A stretch of DNA of 12,198 nucleotides from Akkermansiaceae bacterium UBA1518 (GCA_002323895.1 DCQM01000114.1:1-12198), one strand, 5' to 3'; shown: positions 1-8,082, numbered from the stretch's first letter. Translations and numbers: made by a program. Notes: generated by a model not told the origin, from the letters alone.

Positions 1-849
1 GCCACTAAGGGAATCTGCAATACTCCGCACCACATTTAATCCGGGGACATTCGCAACTTGGCCAAAGGCGGTGTATTTGCCGTTTAAGGAAGGAGCAGCA
101 ACCGCAGTTATGAAAAATCTACTCCCATTCTGATTCGGGGCTACAGTATCCATCGCGAGAACGCCTGCCACGTTAAACGGAAAACCAAAAGGATTACCTA
201 AGTTGTTTGAATTACGTACCAGCTCGTCTTGGAAGTGATATCCTGGATGCTCCAAAGGATCGTTTGTCATACTTCCAGCAAAAAAACGGACACCTGTCTC
301 GACTCGATTCACCCGTATCGCTCGATACATCGGCGCCTTCTTCACTCTAAGCTCACGAGAATCCAACCAAGATCGCGGATATTTTAAGGTGATCCGATAC
401 TTCGTCGGATTCGAGCTTACTTGCTGCAATCGGATGCGGTCTTCCCCCGTGATGTCCGCGTGGTAATTTGGCAAGGCAAAGCCCTCAACCCCGCCAATGT
501 AGGTGTTACTCTGAAAAATCGCATAGAATCCCCTCATGGTCGGGGTTGATTCAATTCTCTCAACTCGCAGTGGGAGCCTCGCAACATCAGAATCAATGGT
601 CGGGCGATAATACGATTGTGTATAATGCGCAGCGTCCTCCAAAAAAGGCACCCCCGCCGGAGTCTCCAAAACATCATCGGGCTTACCCGCTAGCTGAATA
701 AAATTAGCCACCGCCAATGGAGAGTTCACATAATCAAGAGAAACCGTAAAATCTCCCTTGGTGGTTCTAAAGTCAGCGGCGATAAAATCAGCCCTCCCTG
801 GTAGAATAGCCCCTACAAAAAGAAGTGAAATTTTTAGCTTTAAGAGCAT
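1..849 (-). CDS. Secreted cyclophilin-type peptidyl-prolyl isomerase, second of a tandem pair (3' end off the window)
   Basis: This is an open frame of 283 codons from an ATG at 849 to the left edge with no stop, so the C-terminus is missing. Residues 1-20 are a signal peptide (Lys-containing start, hydrophobic core, GRA cleavage site), which places the protein in the periplasm or outside. Residues 24-54 match the cyclophilin start (TTKGDFTVSLDY, then PLAVANFIQLA). Residues 228-265 match its second half (AGVLAMDT, RFFITAVAAPSLNGKYTAFG). Between them lie about 120 extra residues. The catalytic strand is altered: NRVETGVRFFAGSM at 181-194 stands where FHRVIPxFxIQGG is usual, so the Arg is kept but the Gln is not seen. 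The start lies 3 bases after the stop of the upstream cyclophilin gene, so the two are probably co-transcribed. The fold assignment is firm. Whether the enzyme is active is uncertain. Confidence 0.85.
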   Translation of the reverse strand, partial: MLLKLKISLLFVGAILPGRADFIAADFRTTKGDFTVSLDYVNSPLAVANFIQLAGKPDDVLETPAGVPFLEDAAHYTQSYYRPTIDSDVARLPLRVERIESTPTMRGFYAIFQSNTYIGGVEGFALPNYHADITGEDRIRLQQVSSNPTKYRITLKYPRSWLDSRELRVKKAPMYRAIRVNRVETGVRFFAGSMTNDPLEHPGYHFQDELVRNSNNLGNPFGFPFNVAGVLAMDTVAPNQNGSRFFITAVAAPSLNGKYTAFGQVANVPGLNVVRSIADSLSG

Positions 850-852
850 CAA

Positions 853-2205
853 CTAGTTAAGTGTGTAACGAAGACGATAAAATGATTGAGGATCCTCCTC
901 GTCCGGCCTCGCTACCGTGAAGAGCTCCGTCCTTCCATTCGCGCTCTCTTTCGTGGTCTGTGCAGATTCGGTAGCTACCCAACTTTTGCCGTCTGTCGAA
1001 ACTTCCACACCAAAATTGATCCCCTCAATTAAGCCAGTCTTAAGTTCAAGGCCCACCGTTGAGAGCCCAAGCACCAAACTTGGCCCCCCTAGCCCATTTA
1101 TCGAATTTGTATTACCATTCAACCCGTGAACGAAGGCCATTAAATTGTCGACTCCGTCGCCATTAAAATCTGCAGCGGGTCCGGTGAGAAGATCATTTTC
1201 GACGTCCTCAGCTGGAAATACCGCTTTCCGCCACGACTCGTAATTAGCCTCCATTACAATTTTAAAGGTATCCACTACCGTATTCCCTACAGAATCCTCA
1301 GCTTGCACTATCACTGTCTTCTTTCCACCGAACGTCGCACTAGGAAACCCTACTACCAGTTCACCCTCTGAAATCTCCACTACCGGATCACCCTCTTCAG
1401 AACCAGAAATGAGCGAGTAGCTCAAATTAGTATCTGTCCCAGCTTGTCCGTCCGGCAAAGGCACCTCAACGACACTTGAGAAACGATAGAACCTCTCAGC
1501 CGTGAAGTTGGCGTTATTGGTATTTCGGACTAAAGGAGTGCTGCCTAATGCACCACCAAGATCATAAATCGTAAATTTTTGTCGTCGATCAAGCTCAAGA
1601 GCTGCCTCAAAGCTATCTCGACTCACTACGCCGAAGACAGTGAAGCCACCATTTTGTGAATCAAGATTGTCCGAATTAGCCCCAGTGCTAATAAACCATT
1701 GACTGGTTGCACTATCAGGATTTCCACCCAACTTAGCCATCGAGATTGTCCCAAGAGTGTTCGACACTCCAAATTCATTTCTAATCGTCGGCTGCGTTGC
1801 AACAGAATCGGCCGAAATTCCACCGTCTGCGCCATTCACAATTGTGAATCCTCCACCTTGAATCACAAATCCTGGAACCAATCGATGAACGATCATATTT
1901 GTATAATCCCCTCTGTTCACATAACCCAAAAAATTTGCAATCGTGATAGGGGTTCGTTCACGGAACAAAAGAAAATCGATGTCTGAGGACTCTTCCGTGC
2001 CATCAAGAAGAGTCCACTCAGCTTCCAACCTTACCGCAGTATCACGGATTTGCTCTGCACCGAAATGACTCGCAAGCATAAATCGCTCCTCTGCATCACC
2101 AGGGCTCTTATCTAAATCAGGGAAGAGCTTATTCAAGACAGGCACTACAGGAATCTGAGCCCAACCAATAATTGGGACCATAAATAGCAAGAAGACTAAC
2201 CTCAC
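853..2205 (-). CDS. Secreted cyclophilin-type peptidyl-prolyl isomerase with C-terminal surface-type domains
   Basis: The protein has 450 residues and starts at GTG (no better ATG is in frame). Residues 1-16 form a signal peptide ending GWA. Residues about 55-205 form the cyclophilin domain, which accelerates proline cis-trans isomerisation in folding proteins. It has TPITIANFLGYVNRGDY, then IVHRLVPGFVIQGGG with the key Arg108, Phe113 and Gln116, then LGTISMAK and SQWFIS. Residues about 245-318 look like a cadherin/Ig-type beta domain (YSLISGSEEG, VQAEDSVGNTVV). Residues 346-355 (DFNGDGVDNL) are a Ca-binding, dockerin-like loop, followed by an EVSTDGKSW segment and FYRLRY at the end. This tail is common in secreted verrucomicrobial proteins. 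The gene is first in a minus-strand pair and diverges from the HAD gene across 70 bases. There is no clear Shine-Dalgarno site. Confidence 0.9.
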   Translation of the reverse strand: MRLVFLLFMVPIIGWAQIPVVPVLNKLFPDLDKSPGDAEERFMLASHFGAEQIRDTAVRLEAEWTLLDGTEESSDIDFLLFRERTPITIANFLGYVNRGDYTNMIVHRLVPGFVIQGGGFTIVNGADGGISADSVATQPTIRNEFGVSNTLGTISMAKLGGNPDSATSQWFISTGANSDNLDSQNGGFTVFGVVSRDSFEAALELDRRQKFTIYDLGGALGSTPLVRNTNNANFTAERFYRFSSVVEVPLPDGQAGTDTNLSYSLISGSEEGDPVVEISEGELVVGFPSATFGGKKTVIVQAEDSVGNTVVDTFKIVMEANYESWRKAVFPAEDVENDLLTGPAADFNGDGVDNLMAFVHGLNGNTNSINGLGGPSLVLGLSTVGLELKTGLIEGINFGVEVSTDGKSWVATESAQTTKESANGRTELFTVARPDEEDPQSFYRLRYTLN

Positions 2206-2275
2206 GGATGGACGGTAACCTTATCATTTTCAGATTGAAATTCCATTTTGTCCGTAACTCTCTAAGTTCCGGGAT

Positions 2276-2989
2276 GTGGAGAAAAGCCGTAGCCCCATCC
2301 TTTTCGACTTAGATCAAACCATCATTCCGTGGGACACCCAACTGGTCTTTCGTTGTTACATTCTTAAAAAGGAACCAGTGCGCCGCCTGCTCACTCTTAT
2401 CTTCCTCTGCTTTTTACCCCTCAATAAAGTCCTCGGAGCAGGTGGGATGAAGCGCGTTTTTCATTCCTATCTATGGAAGATGCCACACTCTAAGCTACAA
2501 GAACATGTTGAAGGATTTCTCGATGAATGGCTACCAAAGCTCCCCTACCCAGAAATTCTGAAAGAGATCGCTTACTACAAGAAACAAGGAAACCCTTTGA
2601 TCCTGTCCTCTGCCAGTCCTGAACTTTGGGTCAAGGGAATTGGACTAAAGTTGGGATTTAACCAAAGTTATGGCACCTTATTCGACTGGAGCGAACAAAC
2701 TCCGCTCTTCCCACAAATCATCGGAGAGAACCATAAAGGCCAAGAAAAAGTTCTTCGACTAAAAGAAGCTGGCATAATTAACGGTCTCGCAGGATTCACT
2801 GACTCGAAAGCAGATCTCCCCCTCCTTTATCTTTGTGAGGAAAAGACCCTCGTAAATCCACTCCCTAACATGCGAAGAATTGGAGAACAAAACAATTGGC
2901 GTATCATTGAACCGAATAAGCCTTGGAAAAATAGATTATCTTTTGGAATCGGGTGCGCCCGCCAACTCTTTGGCTTTTGGAACCCATGA
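2276..2989 (+). CDS. HAD superfamily subfamily IB phosphatase-like hydrolase
   Basis: The product has 237 residues and starts at GTG. An ATG two bases upstream is in another frame. The HAD catalytic set is visible. Motif I is FDLDQT, with nucleophile Asp11 and acid/base Asp13. Motif II is the serine pair in LILSSASPE (111-112). Motif III is a lysine near 154 (NHKGQEK). Motif IV is TDSKADLPLL, with Asp176 and Asp180 binding Mg. The helical stretch between motifs I and II (about 25-100) is the small C1-type cap of the phosphoserine-phosphatase-like IB group. HAD enzymes of this type remove phosphate from small molecules in the cytoplasm, but the substrate cannot be read from the sequence. The usual GDS of motif IV is TDS here. 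Its stop overlaps the next start in ATGA (2986-2989), implying translational coupling to the MenH-like hydrolase. Confidence 0.88.
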   Translation: MEKSRSPILFDLDQTIIPWDTQLVFRCYILKKEPVRRLLTLIFLCFLPLNKVLGAGGMKRVFHSYLWKMPHSKLQEHVEGFLDEWLPKLPYPEILKEIAYYKKQGNPLILSSASPELWVKGIGLKLGFNQSYGTLFDWSEQTPLFPQIIGENHKGQEKVLRLKEAGIINGLAGFTDSKADLPLLYLCEEKTLVNPLPNMRRIGEQNNWRIIEPNKPWKNRLSFGIGCARQLFGFWNP

Positions 2990-3678
2990 TCCATTGTCTA
3001 CATGGAGCGGTTGGGAGTTTCCGAGCTTGGGAAACATTTAGCCAAGAAGTGAATGAATCGGTCAACGCTCTTGATCTTTGGCGCCTCTTTGATCATTCCA
3101 CACCCACTCTCATTAAAACTGGTCAGGTGATTTCCGAAGATGCGGAATTCGGCGATGTCATTCTTGGCTATTCGATGGGCGGAAGACTCGCTCTTCACGC
3201 ACTGACTGCAGCGCCCGAAAAATGGAGGGCCGCTATCATAGTTAGTGCTCACCCAGGGCTGATATTTGGGCAAGAAGAACGGAGAAAAAAAGACCGCGAA
3301 TGGGCTAGTCTCTCAATGGGTAATTGGACCTCTTTTCTCGATCAATGGAATAGGCAAGAAGTCTTCTTATCATCCCCCGAAGAATTCCACCAAGCTGATG
3401 TTCAAGACCAAGAGATGATCTCTAAAAGCTTTCTTCATTGGTCTCTCGGAAACCAGAGGGACCTACGGTCAGAGTTACCTAAAATCACCTGCCCAATTCT
3501 CTGGATTACAGGAAGCCATGATCGAAAATTCACAGCGCTCGCAGAGGAGGTAACTTCACTACTACCAAACAGTGAACACCTAATTATATCAGGATCAGAT
3601 CACCGCGTTCCATGGGAGCGGCCCAAGGACTTCAGTGCGTCAGTGCAAAATTTCCTGGAGCGTAATGCTTCTTTTTAA
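2986..3678 (+). CDS. menH: Alpha/beta hydrolase, MenH-like (SHCHC synthase family)
   Basis: The open frame reaches back to 2953, but the ATG at 2986 (230 residues) is preferred because it overlaps the upstream TGA as ATGA and places the first beta strand (HCLHGAVGS) directly at the N-terminus. The nucleophile elbow GYSMGGR contains Ser63, the acid is the Asp in GSHDRKF, and the histidine is in GSDHRVPWE. HPGL followed by EERRKKDREW, and the segment after GSHD (RKFTALAEEV), closely resemble MenH, which forms SHCHC during menaquinone synthesis. The family's PGHG loop after the second strand is replaced by LDLWRLFDH, so the N-terminal half is compressed. No other men gene is in the window, so a different hydrolase function remains possible. 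The gene ends tail-to-tail with the GntR gene, and the two stop codons overlap in TTAA (3675-3678). Confidence 0.75.
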   Translation: MIHCLHGAVGSFRAWETFSQEVNESVNALDLWRLFDHSTPTLIKTGQVISEDAEFGDVILGYSMGGRLALHALTAAPEKWRAAIIVSAHPGLIFGQEERRKKDREWASLSMGNWTSFLDQWNRQEVFLSSPEEFHQADVQDQEMISKSFLHWSLGNQRDLRSELPKITCPILWITGSHDRKFTALAEEVTSLLPNSEHLIISGSDHRVPWERPKDFSASVQNFLERNASF

Positions 3679-4742
3679 TCCTTCGCGACCCCCACTGAAC
3701 CACCCTCGATAAACTCTGCATTCGCAAAACTTTTAACCAAATCCTCCTTACCTCGACTGATCTTATCCGCCCAACGAATGATTCGCCGAACGATAGGGCG
3801 TGAACGCCAAGTCATGTGAGCAATAGTCGGTTCGCACCAAGCAAAATTTGGATCGGGATCAGAGCAAATAAGCGAAACATCATCAGGAACTTTTAACCCC
3901 CGATTAGCCAAGAACTGCTGGACCGCTGCAAACACCGGGGCCTCCTGAATGATAAGAGCTGTTGGAGGCGTCACCTTGAAAAGCGAATCTAAACAAGATA
4001 GGAGACCATCTTTGCGATCATTCCAATCCGGCAAATGATACTCGCCGACTGCAACCCCCCCTTCTTCTAGAGCATCTAAAAAAATTTGCTCTGACTCGCC
4101 AGGAATTGGCTTACGCCTCTGGCTTTTCGCTAGCAGAACTATTCGACGATGGCCAAGCTCGAGAAGAGCGTTAACACACTCACGATAGGCTGTATTCTTA
4201 TTCGGACCTGCACCTGCAAAACGCCGGTCACGCGAACCTCCAAAAAGTGTGAAAGTTGGGAAACCCTGACAAGCGAACCAGTCGAGAACCGGTCGGGAAC
4301 CCGCAACTACAATCCAAGCATCTGCTTCCGTGGCTTCCACCAGCCGACTGACACGATTCACTTCAAAAGAAAGATCAGCCAAAGACTTTGAAGCAAAAAA
4401 AGGGGCATGCCCTGCCTCCATTAACATATGCTGGACCTCAAGAATGTAATCGATCCGCTTATCAGACATTTCATAAAGGAGTATCCCGAGAGTCAGCGGC
4501 GCTGGACTCTGATCTTCTGGTAGAAAACCAATCAAGCGTTTTCGGCCTGCCCCCTGCGGAATTAAAACCCCCTCGGAATCCAATTGCCTCAGCGCCGCAT
4601 CCACAGTCTTTCGATTAACCCCCATTTCCGCAGCGAGGCTCGGCACCCCTGGAATCGAATTCATCCACCGCCCGCGCAAAAGCTCACCCTTAAGATGGTC
4701 TGCAACTTGTTCAGATGGTGAAAGAATTCTGAGAGGAGGCAT
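3675..4742 (-). CDS. GntR-type transcriptional regulator with LacI-like ligand-binding domain
   Basis: The product has 355 residues from the ATG at 4742. A TTG six bases upstream is in frame and less likely. Residues about 8-75 form a GntR winged helix: SEQVADHLKGELLRGRW, then PSLAAEMGVNRKTVDAAL as the recognition helix, then an LxxEGVLIPQGAGRKR wing. From about residue 83 to the end lies a periplasmic-binding-protein-like sensor domain of the LacI/GalR type (LTLGILL, DAWIVVAG, LELGHRRIVLL, PTALIIQE, VPDDVSLICSD). This head/sensor combination is typical of verrucomicrobial regulators, often sugar-responsive. The ligand cannot be told. The gene diverges from the DUF6288-like gene across a region with a perfect inverted repeat, so that unit and itself are the obvious candidate targets (inference). 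Confidence 0.9.
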   Translation of the reverse strand: MPPLRILSPSEQVADHLKGELLRGRWMNSIPGVPSLAAEMGVNRKTVDAALRQLDSEGVLIPQGAGRKRLIGFLPEDQSPAPLTLGILLYEMSDKRIDYILEVQHMLMEAGHAPFFASKSLADLSFEVNRVSRLVEATEADAWIVVAGSRPVLDWFACQGFPTFTLFGGSRDRRFAGAGPNKNTAYRECVNALLELGHRRIVLLAKSQRRKPIPGESEQIFLDALEEGGVAVGEYHLPDWNDRKDGLLSCLDSLFKVTPPTALIIQEAPVFAAVQQFLANRGLKVPDDVSLICSDPDPNFAWCEPTIAHMTWRSRPIVRRIIRWADKISRGKEDLVKSFANAEFIEGGSVGVAKD

Positions 4743-4862
4743 CCCCAAACCTACCCATCACAGGGCAGGTGTCCAGTTTCTAATTAATTTGGCCATTTAA
4801 GCGAAAGAGAATCTTTTAATAAGAGAAAAGTTGCCCCTTTCTCTTTCGTAATCACACCAGTC
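4743..4862. promoter_or_regulatory. Divergent promoter region between the GntR regulator and the secreted DUF6288/YdjY unit
   Basis: This AT-rich 120-base gap must contain the start signals for both genes. It holds TTTAAT-like -10 candidates (for example 4815-4820) and the inverted repeat listed separately. I see no well-spaced -35/-10 pair and no Shine-Dalgarno site before either gene, so exact promoter positions are not assigned. Confidence 0.5.
4802..4848. repeat. Perfect 10-base inverted repeat, possible operator or leader hairpin
   Basis: CGAAAGAGAA at 4802-4811 is matched by its exact reverse complement TTCTCTTTCG at 4839-4848, with 27 bases between. A related half-site (AAGAGAAAAG) lies inside at 4821-4830. 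It ends 14 bases before the ATG of the DUF6288-like gene. It could be paired operator half-sites for the divergent GntR regulator, or an RNA hairpin in the 5' leader. The repeat is seen directly; the role is inferred. Confidence 0.55.
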
Positions 4863-7241
4863 ATGATGACAAAATTCACTCTGCTGCCTGCCCTCGTCTT
4901 TGCATTTTCCCCCCTTCTTTCGGCAGCTGGGCCAAAGGTAAGAATAACCTTACCCGACTTCACAAAAGGAGATTCGATTCCTGCAGGAGCAACTCACGAC
5001 TGGAACCTCGGATCCACCGGAGCCCGTGGATGGATGTTCAGCGAGAAAATGGAAACATCCACTGCTAGACAAATAGCCATTACAAAGATTTTCCCTAACT
5101 CTCCTGCCGATGGGCCACTAAAGGTTGGCGATGTTATTCTGGGAATCGGAGACAAAAACTTCTCCTATGATCCACGGACTGAATTCGGCAAGGCACTAAC
5201 TGTTGCAGAAGAAAAATCTGGACTCCTAAAGATTTTACGATGGCGGGATGGCAAGACCGAAACTATCTCACTCAATCTTACCATCCTAGGAAGCTACAGT
5301 TCAACCGCACCCTATCACTGTGCTAAATCAAAACGAATTCTTGAAAAAGGATGCGAACAGCTGGCTGAAAAACTTTCAAATTCTGCAAACCGCCGACAAA
5401 ATCCAATCATCCGTTCTCTCAATGCCCTTGCCCTCCTCGCAAGCGGTAATGAAACCTACCTTGGCATTGTGAAAAAAGAGGCTGAATGGGCTTCGAACTA
5501 CAGAGCCGACTCTATGGCCACGTGGTATTACGGTTACGCCATCACCCTGCTTGCCGAATACACTATGGCAACCGGAGACAAAGCCTTTCTTCCGGGCCTC
5601 AAACGACTGGCTCTTGAAGCCTCCGAAGGCCAGAGTGTCGTCGGTTCTTGGGGACATAAATTTGCGGGGGTGGACGGACGCCTCGTCGGCTACGGTATGA
5701 TGAATGCACCCGGGCTTACGCTAACCAACTCTTTGATTTTAGCCCAAAAGGCCGGCGTTACCGACCCGAAGGTGAAAATCGCGGTCGAAAGAAGCACGAA
5801 GCTTCTGAGATTTTACATTGGCAAAGGTGCGATTCCCTACGGGGATCACCAACCTTGGTATCAAACCCACGAAGACAATGGCAAGTGCGGCATGGCCGCC
5901 GTCCTCTTCCATCTCAACAACGAACCGGAGGGGGCAAGATTTTTCTCCCGTATGAGCCTTGCCTCCCACGGATCGGAAAGGGACACCGGCCATACCGGAA
6001 ACTTTTTTAACATACTCTGGTCACTTCCAGGCGTTGCGCTCTCCGGGCCAAATGCTACTGGAGCATGGATGCAAGAATTTGGCTCCTGGTATTTTGATCT
6101 CGCCCGAACTCACGAGGGGACCTTTGTACATCAAGGACCACCCAATACCCGCCACGATAAATATGCGAATTGGGACTGCACCGGAGCTTACCTTCTCGCC
6201 TACGCGCACCCTCTAAAAAAGCTGTATATCACAGGGAAATCCAAACCTTTAATCCCCCAACTCGATCATCATCAAGCTGCCGACACAGTTGCCGATGGTC
6301 GCGGGTGGTCCAATAAATATCGAAACGAAGCCTACGATAAACTTGGCGAAAAAGATCTACTCAAGCTTCTCAGTCGGTGGTCTCCAATTGTCCGCGAAAG
6401 AGCAGCTATGGCTTTGGCCCGTAAAGGAGCAAGCCCGAATAAGGAATTTATTCAAATGCTTGCCTCAAACGACCTCGAGACCCGCTACGGTGCATCCCAA
6501 GCTCTTGCTCACACCAAGAAACCAAGCCTCGAAGCTGTGGATGCTCTTCGCAAAAACCTCGATCATAAAGATCTTTGGTTACGAATTGAATCGGCCGAAG
6601 CACTCGCCAAAATAGGCAAACCTGCAATGTCGGCTCTTCCAAAGCTTCTCACTATGTTAGCGAAGCACCCGTCCGAAGATGATCCTCGCGGTATGGAGCA
6701 ACGCTACCTCAGCTTCGCAGTCTTCGGTAAAATGCTTCGCAACTCACTCGATGGTGTCGACAAAAACCTTCTTCATAAAGCCATCTCAGCAACTTTACAA
6801 AATGAGGATGGACGCGCGCGAAGCGAGGTTGGCCGAATTTACGGCAAGCTATCTTATGAAGAAATTAAACCCTTACTCCCTGCTATCGAAAGAGCTATTA
6901 AGACCCCCTCTCCCAGCGGGGTTATGTTCGCGAGCGGGATTCGTCTTTCCGGGCTCGATATTCTCGCGAAACATCGCATCAAGGAGGGAATGCCTCTTTG
7001 CTTCGAAGTAATGGAGATCCAAAAATGGGGCAAGGCTGCGCGGATTCCAAGATGCCTTAAGGCTCTCACCAGCTATGGCGCTGCTGCCAAGCCGATACTC
7101 CCAAATCTAAGGCAGCTCGAAAAAGATCTTCTCGCCCATCGTGAAAAACGAAATCTTCAGGGAATTATTAACACCGTTGGTGGACTCATTAAACAAATTG
7201 AAACCTCGAAGGATTCTCCCAAGTTACGTAGTCTACATTAA
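4863..7241 (+). CDS. Secreted PDZ/HEAT protein of the DUF6288 type
   Basis: The product has 792 residues. ATG at 4863 is directly followed by a second ATG. Residues 1-22 form a signal peptide ending LSAA, so the protein is exported. Residues about 55-140 look like a PDZ domain: FPNSPADGPLKVGDVILGIG, then LRWRDGKTETISL. The middle (about 150-460) is helical, with conserved-looking motifs rich in His, Cys and Gly: HEDNGKCGMAAVLF, SHGSERDTGHTGNFF and NWDCTGAYLLAYAHPLKK. These match what I recall of DUF6288 proteins in Verrucomicrobiota and Planctomycetota. Residues about 495-600 and again near 740-760 read as HEAT repeats (VRERAAMALARKG, LRIESAEALAKIGKPAMSALPKLL). No biochemical function is known to me for the family. 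A role in handling an extracellular substrate or partner protein is inference. Its stop abuts the start of the YdjY gene. Confidence 0.85.
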   Translation: MMTKFTLLPALVFAFSPLLSAAGPKVRITLPDFTKGDSIPAGATHDWNLGSTGARGWMFSEKMETSTARQIAITKIFPNSPADGPLKVGDVILGIGDKNFSYDPRTEFGKALTVAEEKSGLLKILRWRDGKTETISLNLTILGSYSSTAPYHCAKSKRILEKGCEQLAEKLSNSANRRQNPIIRSLNALALLASGNETYLGIVKKEAEWASNYRADSMATWYYGYAITLLAEYTMATGDKAFLPGLKRLALEASEGQSVVGSWGHKFAGVDGRLVGYGMMNAPGLTLTNSLILAQKAGVTDPKVKIAVERSTKLLRFYIGKGAIPYGDHQPWYQTHEDNGKCGMAAVLFHLNNEPEGARFFSRMSLASHGSERDTGHTGNFFNILWSLPGVALSGPNATGAWMQEFGSWYFDLARTHEGTFVHQGPPNTRHDKYANWDCTGAYLLAYAHPLKKLYITGKSKPLIPQLDHHQAADTVADGRGWSNKYRNEAYDKLGEKDLLKLLSRWSPIVRERAAMALARKGASPNKEFIQMLASNDLETRYGASQALAHTKKPSLEAVDALRKNLDHKDLWLRIESAEALAKIGKPAMSALPKLLTMLAKHPSEDDPRGMEQRYLSFAVFGKMLRNSLDGVDKNLLHKAISATLQNEDGRARSEVGRIYGKLSYEEIKPLLPAIERAIKTPSPSGVMFASGIRLSGLDILAKHRIKEGMPLCFEVMEIQKWGKAARIPRCLKALTSYGAAAKPILPNLRQLEKDLLAHREKRNLQGIINTVGGLIKQIETSKDSPKLRSLH

Positions 7242-7979
7242 ATGAATTTTCTCCTTCGTAGCATTCCCAGCCTCCTCCTAATCAGCCCTCTCTTAGGTGA
7301 CGGAACGGAGATTAATCAAGACACCCTGAAAAAATTAAAATTACCAGGGATCCGCATTAATCTTGAGGCGAAAGCGGTTGATGTGACATCCACCATTACT
7401 CTCGTGGAAGGCTCTCTTGAGTTTATTGCCTGCACCAAAGGCACCAAAGAACACGAAGCCATTATTGCAATAGAGGCCAAGCCCAGCCATATCCACACTG
7501 CCCTTCTTCTTCTTGGAGCAAAGGCTGGTCATCCCGCAATCAGGAAAATCGTCGGGGAGGGCGACGATCAACATTGGATTGATCTTCCCCCTAAGGGTAG
7601 TGGTGTCACGGTATCCTTGGTCATCCCCAATAAAGATAAAAAACCCACCGAACTCCCACTTTCCGACTTCGTCTATCGGCTTGATGATGCAGGGGAGCCT
7701 GACAGGGTTGAAACAAGGAAGCGCCTTAAAGTTTTCCTCTTCGCAGGTTCACATCTCATTGGTCAGGACGACACCCCAAAAACTTACCTCGCTGATCAGA
7801 GCGGGAGCGTTATCAGCCTTTCAACCTTCGGCGATGAGCTCCTCTGCCTACCTCAAATCTACGGACATGAAAACCACGCCCTTCGATGGGAAGTCAATCC
7901 CACCCATCTCCCCAAAGTTGGAACCCAGATTTTGCTTAGAATCAAACCAATCAAATCAAATCTCCCTCCGAAAAAATAA
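7242..7979 (+). CDS. Secreted YdjY-domain protein
   Basis: The product has 245 residues. ATG follows the upstream TAA with no spacer, so translation is likely coupled. Residues 1-20 are a signal peptide (no lipobox cysteine seen). From about residue 35 the YdjY-type pattern is clear: an I(R)INLEAKAVDVTSTITL strand pair, EGSLEFIACTKGTKEHEAI (Cys64, His71), HTALLLLGAKAGHP, then FLFAGSHLIG, YLADQSGSVISLSTFGDELL and a C-terminal PKVGTQILLRI strand. YdjY-like domains are frequent in planctomycete and verrucomicrobial secreted proteins, and their function is unknown. Its tight linkage to the PDZ/HEAT protein suggests that the two act together outside the cytoplasm, probably under the divergent GntR regulator (inference). 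Confidence 0.85.
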   Translation: MNFLLRSIPSLLLISPLLGDGTEINQDTLKKLKLPGIRINLEAKAVDVTSTITLVEGSLEFIACTKGTKEHEAIIAIEAKPSHIHTALLLLGAKAGHPAIRKIVGEGDDQHWIDLPPKGSGVTVSLVIPNKDKKPTELPLSDFVYRLDDAGEPDRVETRKRLKVFLFAGSHLIGQDDTPKTYLADQSGSVISLSTFGDELLCLPQIYGHENHALRWEVNPTHLPKVGTQILLRIKPIKSNLPPKK

Positions 7980-8082
7980 CAATCTAACTCTCCAAACAAT
8001 GACAGCTCGGATAAAAATTGCGTTACAGGAGAAGAGTCAGGGGAAATTCACCAACTCTTTTAGTTCTTGATACTTTCAGCTC

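Noticed and set aside
2228..2241. A small TTTCA-GAT-TGAAA palindrome between the divergent cyclophilin and HAD genes
   Set aside because: Only five-base arms in AT-rich sequence; this length is expected by chance and no other signal supports it.
2953..2985. An upstream GTG start for the MenH-like gene adding 11 residues
   Set aside because: The ATG at 2986 forms an ATGA overlap with the HAD stop and places the HGxxG strand where the family expects it; the extra residues lie within the end of the HAD gene.
7513..8070. A 185-codon plus-strand open frame overlapping the YdjY gene
   Set aside because: It is a shadow in another frame of a gene with a signal peptide and clear family motifs. Its own translation is low in pattern and shows no domain.
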